Positions 1 through 7,367 of a stretch of 64,000 nucleotides of DNA are shown in pieces (position 1 is the stretch's first letter; every line of letters begins with the position of its first letter). This DNA comes from CBDBUR01 sp965209065 (GTDB taxonomy: Bacteria; Pseudomonadota; Alphaproteobacteria; JAPOUT01; G958296285). The notes beneath the pieces were generated by a model. It saw only the letters and a program-made list of their open reading frames with translations. It made no database searches and was not told the DNA's origin. The DNA lies in the NCBI GenBank assembly GCA_965209065.1, contig OZ242373.1:1-64000 (forward strand), read 5' to 3'. Both the position numbers and the translations under genes were made by a program.

Positions 1-1
1 C

Positions 2-598
2 CATCTAAATGCTTCGCGTTCGCAGCGGCTTGTCTGGCTTTTGGAGGAGCTTGAAGCTCCTTATGAGATTGCTCACTATCAGCGCGACTCTAAAACCAAC
101 CTCGCGCCGCCTTCGCTTTTAGGGATTCACCCGATGGGCAAATCGCCGATTTTGGAGGACGCCGGCAAAGTGATTGCCGAAACCGGCGCCATAGCTGAGT
201 ATTTGCTAATAAAGCATGACACTCAATATAAACTTCACCCTGCGCCTAACGCTGAAAATTTGGGTCAGTATTTAGAGTGGCTTCACGCCGCTGAGGGCGC
301 GCCCTTTCTCCCTAATCTATTCGGGTTTTATCTGCGGCGCATCGGGGACACCGATTCTCCCTTAGCGCAAATGATGAGAGCGGAAAGTCAAAAGAGCAAC
401 GACCACATTGAAAACCACTTAAAGCAGAATGCTTATTTTGCGGGAGAGTTATTTAGTGCGGCAGATTGTTTAATGGGGTTTAATATCCAAAACCTGAAGT
501 TAGCGGGGGAATTAGAATCCCGTCCATCGACGGGTGCTTGGTTAGAGAAAGTTTGCGCGCGCCCTGCTTATAAGCAGATGTTGTCTGTCGGCATTTAG
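2..598 (+). CDS. Glutathione S-transferase family protein (5' end outside the window)
   Basis: The reading frame is open from base 2, so the start codon lies left of the window. The first visible residues (SRSQRLVWLLEELEAPYE) are the typical GST N-terminal beta-alpha motif, in which the Ser is near the glutathione-activating position. A TTG at base 41 is only an internal codon and should not be taken as the start. The thioredoxin-like domain continues through HPMGKSPILED and the ET-GAI-EYL glutathione-binding helix. An all-helical C-terminal domain follows, with the conserved FSAADCLMGF segment. About 198 residues are visible, close to full family length (200-230), so only a few residues are missing. 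The specific substrate cannot be told. GSTs of this type are cytosolic and conjugate or reduce electrophiles with glutathione. Confidence 0.88.
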   Translation, partial: HLNASRSQRLVWLLEELEAPYEIAHYQRDSKTNLAPPSLLGIHPMGKSPILEDAGKVIAETGAIAEYLLIKHDTQYKLHPAPNAENLGQYLEWLHAAEGAPFLPNLFGFYLRRIGDTDSPLAQMMRAESQKSNDHIENHLKQNAYFAGELFSAADCLMGFNIQNLKLAGELESRPSTGAWLEKVCARPAYKQMLSVGI

Positions 599-672
599 TT
601 CTACTCAGATTTGAGCAACCGCCTTGTTTTTTCATAAAGATTCATTATACTGCGGGTAAGAGGAAAACCTAA

Positions 673-2397
673 ATGGCACAACAAGATAATACCATCAGAG
701 AGCTTGTAAATAAAATCAAGCGAAATGAAATTAGATTGCCTGAAATGCAACGCCAGTATGTTTGGAGAAAAACGCGTGTTCGTGATCTTTTAGATTCGCT
801 TTATCGAAATTATCCGTCAGGGTTTATTTTAACATGGGAAACGGGTGATAATGTAGCTACGCGTAATTTTGCAATAGAGCAAGATAAGCCTGCGGGACAT
901 AATTTTCAACTTCTTTTAGATGGGCAGCAACGTCTAACTTCTTTATCAGCCATTTTAAATGGTGAACTAGTTTCTGTGCGAGGACGCAAGAATCCGATTG
1001 ATATTCTTTTTAATTTGGAACACCCAGAAATAGTGGAAAGTGTAATAGAAGCTGATGAAGATGATATAGAAAATGATAACAATACAGATGATGAAAACGA
1101 TATAGAGGAAACTGAACTCGCAGATGCTTCAGAGGATGAGCTTTTAAAGCAATTTAACGAGATGACTTTTGTTGTTCATAATAAGAAGCTTGCTGCATTA
1201 CCGCATTGGGTGTCTGTTACGGATGTTTTTAAAAAGCCCGGCAATGAAAAATTTTTGAAGCAAGCCGGCGTGAAAAATTTTGACGATTCACGTTATAATA
1301 AATATAGTGACCGACTAAACCGATTACGTAAAATTGAAAATTACTCATATAGGGTCCATATCCTTGAACGAGAAAAATCTTATGAGGAAGTTACAGAAAT
1401 CTTTGTCCGTATAAATTCGCTAGGGGTGAAACTTAGAAGTTCTGATCTCGCGTTAGCACATATAACAGCTAAATGGCGTGGCTCTTTAGAATTATTTCAA
1501 AAATTTGAAAAAGAGTGTAAGGGCAGAGGGTTTGATTTAGATTTGTCTATTCATCTTAAAAATCTTGTTTCCTTTGCAACACATCAATCTAAGTTTCATA
1601 TAGTTAGGAGTCTTAGCAAAAAGAAACTTGAGGAAAACTGGAAAGAACAGCAGAAAGGTATGAATTTTGCTTTGAATTTTATTCAGAGCAATGTAGGCAT
1701 TGATAAACTTGTTCTTTTATCATCGCCTTTTATTATTATTTCGATTGCAGCTTATGCACATAAAAGAAATTATGAGTTGTCATCTAAAGAAGAGCGTGCT
1801 CTTCGTCATTGGACACTATTAGCTAATGCCAAAGGTAGATATTCACGCGGCTCATCTGAGACACTTCTTGATGAAGATTTGAATGCTGTATGGGGCAGGA
1901 AAGATGTTCCTGCTCTTTTACAGAATCTAAATAGGCAAGTTGGTAGGCTGGAGATTGAATCTACAGATATTGAAGGTAGAAATCAGCGGAGCGCTTATTT
2001 TAAGACTATGTTTTTAGCTTTTAAGGCAAATGGTGCTAAAGATTGGGGTTCACAACTTGCTATTTCTTTGAAGCATAAAGGGGCAAGTCACGCTCTCGAA
2101 TTTCATCATATTTTTCCTAGAAAAATACTTGAAGGTAGTAAAATTCCAAAAGAAAAAATTAATGATATTGCTAATTTGTGCTTTATTAGTGCTAAGACTA
2201 ATAAACAGATTAGGGATAGAGAGCCCATTAATTATTTTCCTGATTTTATTAAAGAATGCGGCGAAGATGAAATAGCTAAACAAGCCATTCCAACGAACAG
2301 AAAACTTTGGCAGGTTGATAGATTTGATGACTTTTTAGAAGAGCGTCGGAGGCTCATAGTTGAATGCTTAAATGAATTTCTTAATTCTAAGATATAA
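673..2397 (+). CDS. DUF262/DUF1524 protein, GmrSD-like nuclease family
   Basis: This 574-residue protein combines an N-terminal DUF262 domain (LPEMQRQYVW near residue 22, then the DGQQR motif at 83-87) with a C-terminal DUF1524 domain carrying an HNH-type motif (HHIFP at 478-482). In GmrSD-type enzymes DUF262 has a ParB-like fold that binds and hydrolyses NTP, and DUF1524 is the metal-dependent nuclease. Known members restrict modified phage DNA, but many single-gene homologues are uncharacterised. Residues about 124-158 form a very acidic insert (Asp, Glu and Asn). The gene is visibly richer in A+T than its neighbours, stands alone between the GST gene and tRNA-His, and converges on the tRNA, which suggests acquisition by transfer. 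The start ATG follows a GAGGAAA ribosome-binding site by about 6 bases. A defence function is inference; the domain call is firm. Confidence 0.85.
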   Translation: MAQQDNTIRELVNKIKRNEIRLPEMQRQYVWRKTRVRDLLDSLYRNYPSGFILTWETGDNVATRNFAIEQDKPAGHNFQLLLDGQQRLTSLSAILNGELVSVRGRKNPIDILFNLEHPEIVESVIEADEDDIENDNNTDDENDIEETELADASEDELLKQFNEMTFVVHNKKLAALPHWVSVTDVFKKPGNEKFLKQAGVKNFDDSRYNKYSDRLNRLRKIENYSYRVHILEREKSYEEVTEIFVRINSLGVKLRSSDLALAHITAKWRGSLELFQKFEKECKGRGFDLDLSIHLKNLVSFATHQSKFHIVRSLSKKKLEENWKEQQKGMNFALNFIQSNVGIDKLVLLSSPFIIISIAAYAHKRNYELSSKEERALRHWTLLANAKGRYSRGSSETLLDEDLNAVWGRKDVPALLQNLNRQVGRLEIESTDIEGRNQRSAYFKTMFLAFKANGAKDWGSQLAISLKHKGASHALEFHHIFPRKILEGSKIPKEKINDIANLCFISAKTNKQIRDREPINYFPDFIKECGEDEIAKQAIPTNRKLWQVDRFDDFLEERRRLIVECLNEFLNSKI

Positions 2398-2431
2398 AAT
2401 TAAAGGAATTATATAAAAACCTTGTCTCACT

Positions 2432-2451
2432 TGTATCCCAGCTGTATCCCA
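2432..2451. repeat. Direct repeat of TGTATCCCA, two copies
   Basis: Two copies of the nonamer TGTATCCCA lie at 2432-2440 and 2443-2451, separated by two bases, 44 bases beyond the 3' end of tRNA-His. Paired short direct repeats just past a tRNA 3' end resemble integrase arm sites or the scar of an integrated element. No integrase gene is visible, so this reading is tentative. Confidence 0.4.
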
Positions 2452-2494
2452 CGTGCTTTGCCCGCAGCGCTCCCCCAAAAATTCCCCATAAAAC

Positions 2495-2571
2495 TGGTAC
2501 AGCCGAGGGGAATTGAACCTCTGACCTCCTGATCCACAATCAGGCGCTCTAACCAACTGAGCTACGGCTGC
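2495..2571 (-). tRNA. tRNA-His (anticodon GTG)
   Basis: The complement strand folds as a full cloverleaf. The acceptor strands are GCAGCCG and CGGCTGT, the D arm is GCTC/GAGC, and the anticodon stem CCTGA/TCAGG encloses the loop TTGTGGA with anticodon GTG. The T loop is TTCAATT and CCA is encoded. The discriminator is A73, the base at -1 is A rather than G, and pair 1:72 is a G-U wobble. Most bacteria have G-1 paired to C73; its absence is known from alphaproteobacteria whose histidyl-tRNA synthetase has adapted. The T stem has one A-C mismatch. Confidence 0.95.
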
Positions 2572-2622
2572 TCCCCGCTTATCCTAGAGGCTTTTTTAAT
2601 CCTTTTCTAGATAATATCCCAC

Positions 2623-2628
2623 TTGACA
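2623..2628 (+). promoter_or_regulatory. Likely -35 box (TTGACA) of the iron-transporter promoter
   Basis: A perfect TTGACA lies 59 bases before the fbpA start codon and 21 bases before the Fur box. A -10 element is not clear-cut: TATTGA at 2646-2651 has the right 17-base spacing but matches poorly, and GATAAT at 2650-2655 matches better but gives 21 bases. Either one overlaps or touches the Fur box, as expected for a promoter that Fur blocks when iron is plentiful. Confidence 0.55.
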
Positions 2629-2649
2629 AACCCGCTCATTCGCGGTATT

Positions 2650-2668
2650 GATAATGATAATCATTCGC
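2650..2668 (+). promoter_or_regulatory. Fur box upstream of the ferric iron transporter
   Basis: The 19 bases from 2650 match the classical palindromic Fur box at 17 of 19 positions; only two of the last three bases differ. It lies 18 bases before the fbpA start codon, over the probable -10 region. This predicts repression by a Fur-type regulator with Fe(II). Many alphaproteobacteria instead control iron genes through Irr or RirA, so a near-perfect classical box is informative about the host's iron regulator. Confidence 0.85.
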
Positions 2669-2686
2669 AAGTAAAAGGAAAAAACG

Positions 2687-3796
2687 ATGGGAAAACATTC
2701 CAACAAAGCGACCAACATCAACCGCCATCATTTTACTTTGTGGCTTATGTATGGTGGCGCGGCTCTGCTGGGGCTTATTGTTATTTTTCTCGCAAGCCGC
2801 ACCCTTGCCGAGCAAGACCAAAACCAGGAGCAGCAAAGTGAAAATGTGGTGAATGTTTATTCTTATCGCCAGCCTTTTTTAATCGAGCCGCTCTTCAGGA
2901 CGTTCGAAAAAGAGACGGGCATTGTCGTGAATGTGCTGTTTGCCAAAAAAGGATTGATAGAGCGTATTGCTTTAGAGGGGCGCACCACGCCTGCCGACCT
3001 TCTTCTCACGACCGATATAGGGCAAATGTTTCAGGCTGCCGAAAGTATCGGCGCTGTTTTTTCGTCTAATACGTTGCGGCGCAATATTCCGCGTCAGTTT
3101 AGGGATTCTCAAAATAAGTGGTTTGCTTTAACGAAAAGGGCGCGTGTTTTCTTTGTGCGCAAAGATGATGATGAGTTTGACGACCTATCTTACGAGGCAT
3201 TAGGCAGCCCAGAGCTCGATGGCAAGGTGTGTATGCGAGATGGGCAACACCCTTATAACATCGCGCTCATTGCTGCTTACATAGAGCACCATGGCGATGA
3301 GAAAACAAAAAGTTGGTTGGAAGGATTAAAGAACAACCTCGCGCGCCGCCCGGCAGGAAATGACCGCCTCCAAATCAAAGGCGTTTATTCGGGGGAGTGC
3401 GACATCGCTTTAGCCAACACTTATTATATGGGAAAAATGCTGACGAATAATAAAAAACGAGAACAGCAGAAATGGGCGCGCGCGGTGCGTATTATTTTTC
3501 CTCGTTTTGATGTGGAGGGCGGCGGCACCCACATGAATTTTTCAGGAATGGTGCTGGTGCGGTTTGCGCGCAATAAGGAGAACGCTCGGCGATTGATGGA
3601 GTTTTTGTCTAGCAGAAAGGCGCAGGAAATTTACGCTAAAGATAATTTTGAGTTTCCGATTCATCGAGGCGTTGCGCCTTCTTCTCTTGTGCGGAGTTGG
3701 GGGCTTCCGCGTGATGACAAACTAACGCCGCGTCAAATTGCGACTCATCGTGGCGAGGCGAGCCTTCTCGTTGATGACACCGCGCTAAATGATTAA
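2687..3796 (+). CDS. fbpA: Periplasmic ferric-iron-binding protein of an ABC transporter (FutA/FbpA family)
   Basis: This 369-residue extracytoplasmic solute-binding protein should deliver Fe(III) to the permease encoded directly downstream. Residues about 17-41 form a hydrophobic signal segment ending SRTLA, a plausible signal-peptidase I site; there is no lipobox cysteine. The mature protein opens with the family signature NVYSYRQPFL. Tyr57 and Tyr59 in it, and the Tyr-Tyr pair at about 246-247 (NTYYMGK), are candidates for the iron-ligating tyrosines of the FutA group. The ATG follows AAAAGGA by about 8 bases. A Fur box covers the promoter, which supports iron rather than another substrate. 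The companion ATPase gene is not here; the likely one is at 20251. Confidence 0.88.
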   Translation: MGKHSNKATNINRHHFTLWLMYGGAALLGLIVIFLASRTLAEQDQNQEQQSENVVNVYSYRQPFLIEPLFRTFEKETGIVVNVLFAKKGLIERIALEGRTTPADLLLTTDIGQMFQAAESIGAVFSSNTLRRNIPRQFRDSQNKWFALTKRARVFFVRKDDDEFDDLSYEALGSPELDGKVCMRDGQHPYNIALIAAYIEHHGDEKTKSWLEGLKNNLARRPAGNDRLQIKGVYSGECDIALANTYYMGKMLTNNKKREQQKWARAVRIIFPRFDVEGGGTHMNFSGMVLVRFARNKENARRLMEFLSSRKAQEIYAKDNFEFPIHRGVAPSSLVRSWGLPRDDKLTPRQIATHRGEASLLVDDTALND

Positions 3797-3807
3797 AGAG
3801 AGTTGTT

Positions 3808-5451
3808 ATTATTCGGCAAGTAGATAGCGCGCAAGTATGGTCGGGGCTGGTTGCCTTGATAACGGCGGCTTGTCTTTGTGTGCCGCTTGCGGCGATTTTC
3901 TTTTTAGGCGCGGGCGTGATAGAGGTGGCAGAACCCGCTGAAAACCAACAATTTTTAAGCTCTTTCGGCACGCTTTTCAAGCTCAGCGCGACCACCCTGG
4001 GGTTGATGATGGGCGTGGGCGCGGGCGTGTTAGTGCTTGGGGCGATACCAGCGTGGTTGATTGCTTCTTTTCAATTTAAGGGTCGGTCAATTTTGGCGGT
4101 TTTGTTGGTGCTGCCTTTGGCTTTGCCGACTTATATTTCTGCTTATGTTTATGTTGAGCTTTTAAGTTATAGCGGCATTGTGCAAACGACTTTACGGGAA
4201 TTGTTTGCGTGGCAGGGTGCGAGTGATTATTACTTTCCTTCTATTTATTCTTTGGGGGGAGCGATTATTATTTTATCTTTGGGGCTTTATCCTTATATTT
4301 ATATTGCTTCTTTGGGTATTTTCATTCGGCGGACATCTTCTTTGATGAAGGCGGGTCGCGTTTTGGGGTTGGGTGAGTTTGCTAGTTTTTTCAAGGTTGC
4401 TTTACCTTTGGCGCGACCTACTTTGTTTGCGGTTTTGATGCTTGTTTTTATGGAGTGCTTAAATGATATTGGTGTTGTTGAGTATTTGGGAGTTCGAACA
4501 TTAACATTAGGGTTATACGATACGTGGTTGAACAGGGGTAGTTTATCGGGTGCGACGCAGATTGCTTTATGGGTGATGGCTTTCGCTTTTATTTTAATTA
4601 TGCTAGAGCGTCTTGCGCGTGCGCAGCAACGTTATACGCCACCGCCCTCTGCTTTAGACAGGGGCGCGAAGCTTTCTTTGCGCAAGCAGGTTTTATTGAT
4701 GGGTCTTTGCTTGCTACCCCCGGCGCTTGGTTTTATTGTGCCGATGGTTTTTTTAGGGTGGGTTTCTTTTGAGAACGCGGGTGATACTTTCGTGTTTGAT
4801 ATGTTAAAGTTTTGGACTTACGCGCGCTATTCTTTAACCTTAGCGATTAGCAGCACGGTTATTATTATTGCGGGGGGTTTAATGCTGGCTTATGCCTCGC
4901 GTGTTGCGGCGAGTCGTCCGCTTACTTATTTTTCGCAGTTATCGGTGATGGGTTATGCTTTACCGGGTGCTGTGCTGGGGTTAGGTATTATTTTAGTTAT
5001 CGCGCAGGTTCAGCCGAGTGTTCCAAACATTTTTTTATCGGGATATAAAATTTTGCTCTTTGCTTATTTCGTGCGTTTTCTAGCTCTGCCTTTTAACGTG
5101 ATTGGCGCGGCGCTAGAGCGTGTTGAGCCGCAGTTAGATAAAGCGGCGCGTTCGCTTGGTTTGAAGCTATCGGAGATTTTTGGGCGGGTTCATTTGCCGC
5201 TTATTCGCCCGGCGATATGGGGGGCGTTTGTTTTTGTCTTTGTGGAGACGATGCGTGAGCTTCCCTTAACCTTGATGATACGCACCTTTAATTTTGAGAC
5301 GCTGGCTACACATATTTATTCTCTAGCTTCTCTGGGATTATTGGAGGAGGTGGCTTTAGCGGCATTTATTTTAGGACTTTTGGGACTTTTGCCCACTTTT
5401 TTCTGGGCGCGTGCTTTGGGTCAAGGGGCTAGAAATCGCGGATTTTTTTAG
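3808..5451 (+). CDS. fbpB: Ferric iron ABC transporter permease (FbpB type, fused halves)
   Basis: This is a double-length permease of about 530-547 residues with roughly twelve membrane segments. It carries two EAA-type loops that contact the ATPase: one around FFKVALPLARPTLF and one around FGRVHLPLIRPAIW. That duplicated layout is typical of FbpB/FutB iron permeases. The start is uncertain. The first standard start codon in frame is TTG at 3856, but it falls inside the first membrane helix. The open frame reaches back to 3793, and an AAAGAGAG ribosome-binding site sits just before ATT codons at 3808 and 3811, so an unusual ATT start is proposed here. The gene is 11 bases after fbpA if 3808 is right, and is very probably co-transcribed with it. 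Confidence 0.85.
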   Translation: MIRQVDSAQVWSGLVALITAACLCVPLAAIFFLGAGVIEVAEPAENQQFLSSFGTLFKLSATTLGLMMGVGAGVLVLGAIPAWLIASFQFKGRSILAVLLVLPLALPTYISAYVYVELLSYSGIVQTTLRELFAWQGASDYYFPSIYSLGGAIIILSLGLYPYIYIASLGIFIRRTSSLMKAGRVLGLGEFASFFKVALPLARPTLFAVLMLVFMECLNDIGVVEYLGVRTLTLGLYDTWLNRGSLSGATQIALWVMAFAFILIMLERLARAQQRYTPPPSALDRGAKLSLRKQVLLMGLCLLPPALGFIVPMVFLGWVSFENAGDTFVFDMLKFWTYARYSLTLAISSTVIIIAGGLMLAYASRVAASRPLTYFSQLSVMGYALPGAVLGLGIILVIAQVQPSVPNIFLSGYKILLFAYFVRFLALPFNVIGAALERVEPQLDKAARSLGLKLSEIFGRVHLPLIRPAIWGAFVFVFVETMRELPLTLMIRTFNFETLATHIYSLASLGLLEEVALAAFILGLLGLLPTFFWARALGQGARNRGFF

Positions 5452-5462
5452 CAATAAAAGAG

Positions 5463-5533
5463 AGGCCACGCCCGGAATCGAACCGAGGTAGACGGATTTG
5501 CAATCCGCTGCGTAACCACTCCGCCACGTGGCC
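5463..5533 (-). tRNA. tRNA-Cys (anticodon GCA)
   Basis: On the complement strand the acceptor strands GGCCACG and CGTGGCC pair perfectly. The anticodon stem GCGGA/TCCGT holds the loop TTGCAAA with anticodon GCA, and the T loop is TTCGATT. The discriminator is U73, an identity element for cysteinyl-tRNA synthetase. CCA is not encoded (CT follows the discriminator), unlike the tRNA-His 2.9 kb away, so the CCA-adding enzyme encoded at 55335-56597 is needed. It converges on the permease gene, whose stop codon is only 11 bases away. Confidence 0.95.
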
Positions 5534-5606
5534 GCTCTTGCTATCCTTAACACGAGCTAGCTATAAAATGCTATAGGTTATATATCTACCAAAGAAAGGA
5601 TAAATA

Positions 5607-7367
5607 ATGTCTGAAGCGGCATCGGAAATTTCGGCGTTGGACAATATCTCGAAGGCGCGGCTCAACATGATAGAAAATCAGGTGAGGGCTGGGGGTATGA
5701 CCAATCGTAAAGTATTGGCGGCGATGGCGCGGCTGCCGCGCGAGAATTTCGTCAAGACGCCAGAGGGTGCGCTTGCCTATGCTGAGGTAGATGCCAAATT
5801 AGATAATATAAAGTTAGATAATAATAGTAGCGATAGGTTTTTATTAAGCCCTCCCTTGTTGGCGCGTTTGATTGACGCGGCGGGCATTCACGATGGCGAC
5901 TTGGTGTTAGATATTGGTTGTGCGAATGGATATTCCACAGCGATTTTGTCTGATTTGGTTGGTATCGGCACGGTGGTTGGTCTTGAAAGTGACGAAGGAT
6001 TAGCCGCGCGGGCGAGTCAGCAATTAGAAATTCTAGGAAAAAACAATGTTGTTATTGTGCGCGGGAGTTTGATTGAGGGCTATCCACAGCAAGGACCTTA
6101 TGATGTTATTATCTTAAACGGGGCGAGTGCGATAACGCCAAAAATGTTAGAATCTATTTTTATTCCGCAGTTAAGAATGAATGGTCGTTTTGTTGGCGTT
6201 TATGATGATGGGGGTGATATCAAGGGTGTTGCGTGGCGTTGGACGAAGACCGAGCAAGGTGTGCGTTATGAGGCGCTTTTTGATGCGCGCACGGCTATTT
6301 TGCCTAGTTTTGACGCGCTTGCCGTGCCTTTCCGTTTTCCGGGCATTGAGGTAAAAAACCCTTCTCTTAATATCCAGCAGAGTCTATTATCGGACAAACC
6401 GCCAAAACAAAAACAAGAGCAAACCCAAGAACAAACCCAGGAGCAAAAATGGAACGAAGAAGAGTCAAAAGAAATTTCCGCAAAAAGCTCACGCTCCACT
6501 TCCGTAGAATCAAGGGAATCCAGTTCAGCTGGTTCACACGTCGGAACGACCCAAACGGAAGAAAGTCCTCCAAAAAATTCCCCAAAAAATTCCGAAGAAA
6601 TTACCGAAGCCTTGTCCGTTCGCGAAACAGGAGGATCCTCAAGTCTCTCGACAGGGGGGGGCGACAAGAACAAGCAGCCAATGCTAAAGCAAAAACTTTC
6701 CGCGCTCGCGCAGAGAGGAGAATCCGTTTTAAGCGCAAGCTTACAAAAGACCAAAGCCTACGGAGCTTCATCGTTGAAAAATTTATCCGCCTTAGGAAAA
6801 GTAGCGGAAGTTTCCAAAAGCATTTTAACGAAACAGGCACTCTCCGCCAAAGTCTCAGAGCAAGACGCGCAAGGCGCGCAAAAGGCTTTTCGGTCGGTAG
6901 CCGACGCGCCCAGCTCGCCCGCCACGCCAAACGCCGACTCAAAAACGTTAAGCAAAACATCAGAGAAAACCTCGCCGCCACCAGAAGAAAAGAAGCGCCC
7001 CATGTTCAATCTGTTCGCACGCGGCTCGCTTACAAAAAGCGCGGCGGCAGTGCCAGAGCCCAAGCCCTCAGTATCCAAGACAAGCTCACCCAAGAAGCCT
7101 ATAAAAAAAATGGGCGAACTTATGGCTCAAACAAGCGGAAGCGCTTTAGAGCCGCCCTCACCACGCTTAGCCAAAGAAACAGCTACCATGCCGCAAGGCT
7201 CACCATCAAAAAGCGCCGCGCAAAAGAAGCCGACAAACAAAAGGACGAAGGAATCAAATCAAGCAGCCCATCAGGCAATCGGAGACGACCCGAAAAGCGC
7301 GCCTGAAGCGAATAATCAGCAAATAAAAATGGGGCAAAAGACGGGGCAAAAAAAGGATAAAGAATGA
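5607..7367 (+). CDS. PCMT-family methyltransferase with a long disordered C-terminal tail
   Basis: Residues 1 to about 240 match the alphaproteobacterial protein-L-isoaspartate O-methyltransferase family that is commonly linked to tolC: an N-terminal MIENQVRAGGMTNRKVL segment, then SAM-binding motif I LDIGCANGY at 101-109. Motif I has Cys-Ala-Asn where classical Pcm has Thr-Gly-Ser, so isoaspartyl repair activity is not assured. Residues about 245-586 are a low-complexity tail rich in Lys, Ser, Glu, Gln, Pro and Ala, starting with KQ/EQTQ repeats. Usual family length is 210-230. The tail is read as genuine because the frame stays open and the stop overlaps the tolC start in ATGA. The start ATG follows AAAGGA by 6 bases. 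First gene of a probable operon with tolC, the popZ-like gene and valS. Confidence 0.82.
   Translation: MSEAASEISALDNISKARLNMIENQVRAGGMTNRKVLAAMARLPRENFVKTPEGALAYAEVDAKLDNIKLDNNSSDRFLLSPPLLARLIDAAGIHDGDLVLDIGCANGYSTAILSDLVGIGTVVGLESDEGLAARASQQLEILGKNNVVIVRGSLIEGYPQQGPYDVIILNGASAITPKMLESIFIPQLRMNGRFVGVYDDGGDIKGVAWRWTKTEQGVRYEALFDARTAILPSFDALAVPFRFPGIEVKNPSLNIQQSLLSDKPPKQKQEQTQEQTQEQKWNEEESKEISAKSSRSTSVESRESSSAGSHVGTTQTEESPPKNSPKNSEEITEALSVRETGGSSSLSTGGGDKNKQPMLKQKLSALAQRGESVLSASLQKTKAYGASSLKNLSALGKVAEVSKSILTKQALSAKVSEQDAQGAQKAFRSVADAPSSPATPNADSKTLSKTSEKTSPPPEEKKRPMFNLFARGSLTKSAAAVPEPKPSVSKTSSPKKPIKKMGELMAQTSGSALEPPSPRLAKETATMPQGSPSKSAAQKKPTNKRTKESNQAAHQAIGDDPKSAPEANNQQIKMGQKTGQKKDKE

Noticed and set aside
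2368..2556. 62-codon frame across tRNA-His, and a similar 60-codon frame across tRNA-Cys (5371-5553)
   Set aside because: Both are translations through tRNA genes and cannot be independent proteins.
6266..7093. Several antisense open frames under the PCMT-like tail
   Set aside because: They follow from the same lack of T; their translations are Ser/Leu/Arg-rich and have no family features.
6449..7306. A 285-codon, very basic open frame overlapping the PCMT-like tail in another frame
   Set aside because: The whole tail region is poor in T on this strand, which removes stop codons from other frames on both strands. The frame has no ribosome-binding site or recognisable domain.
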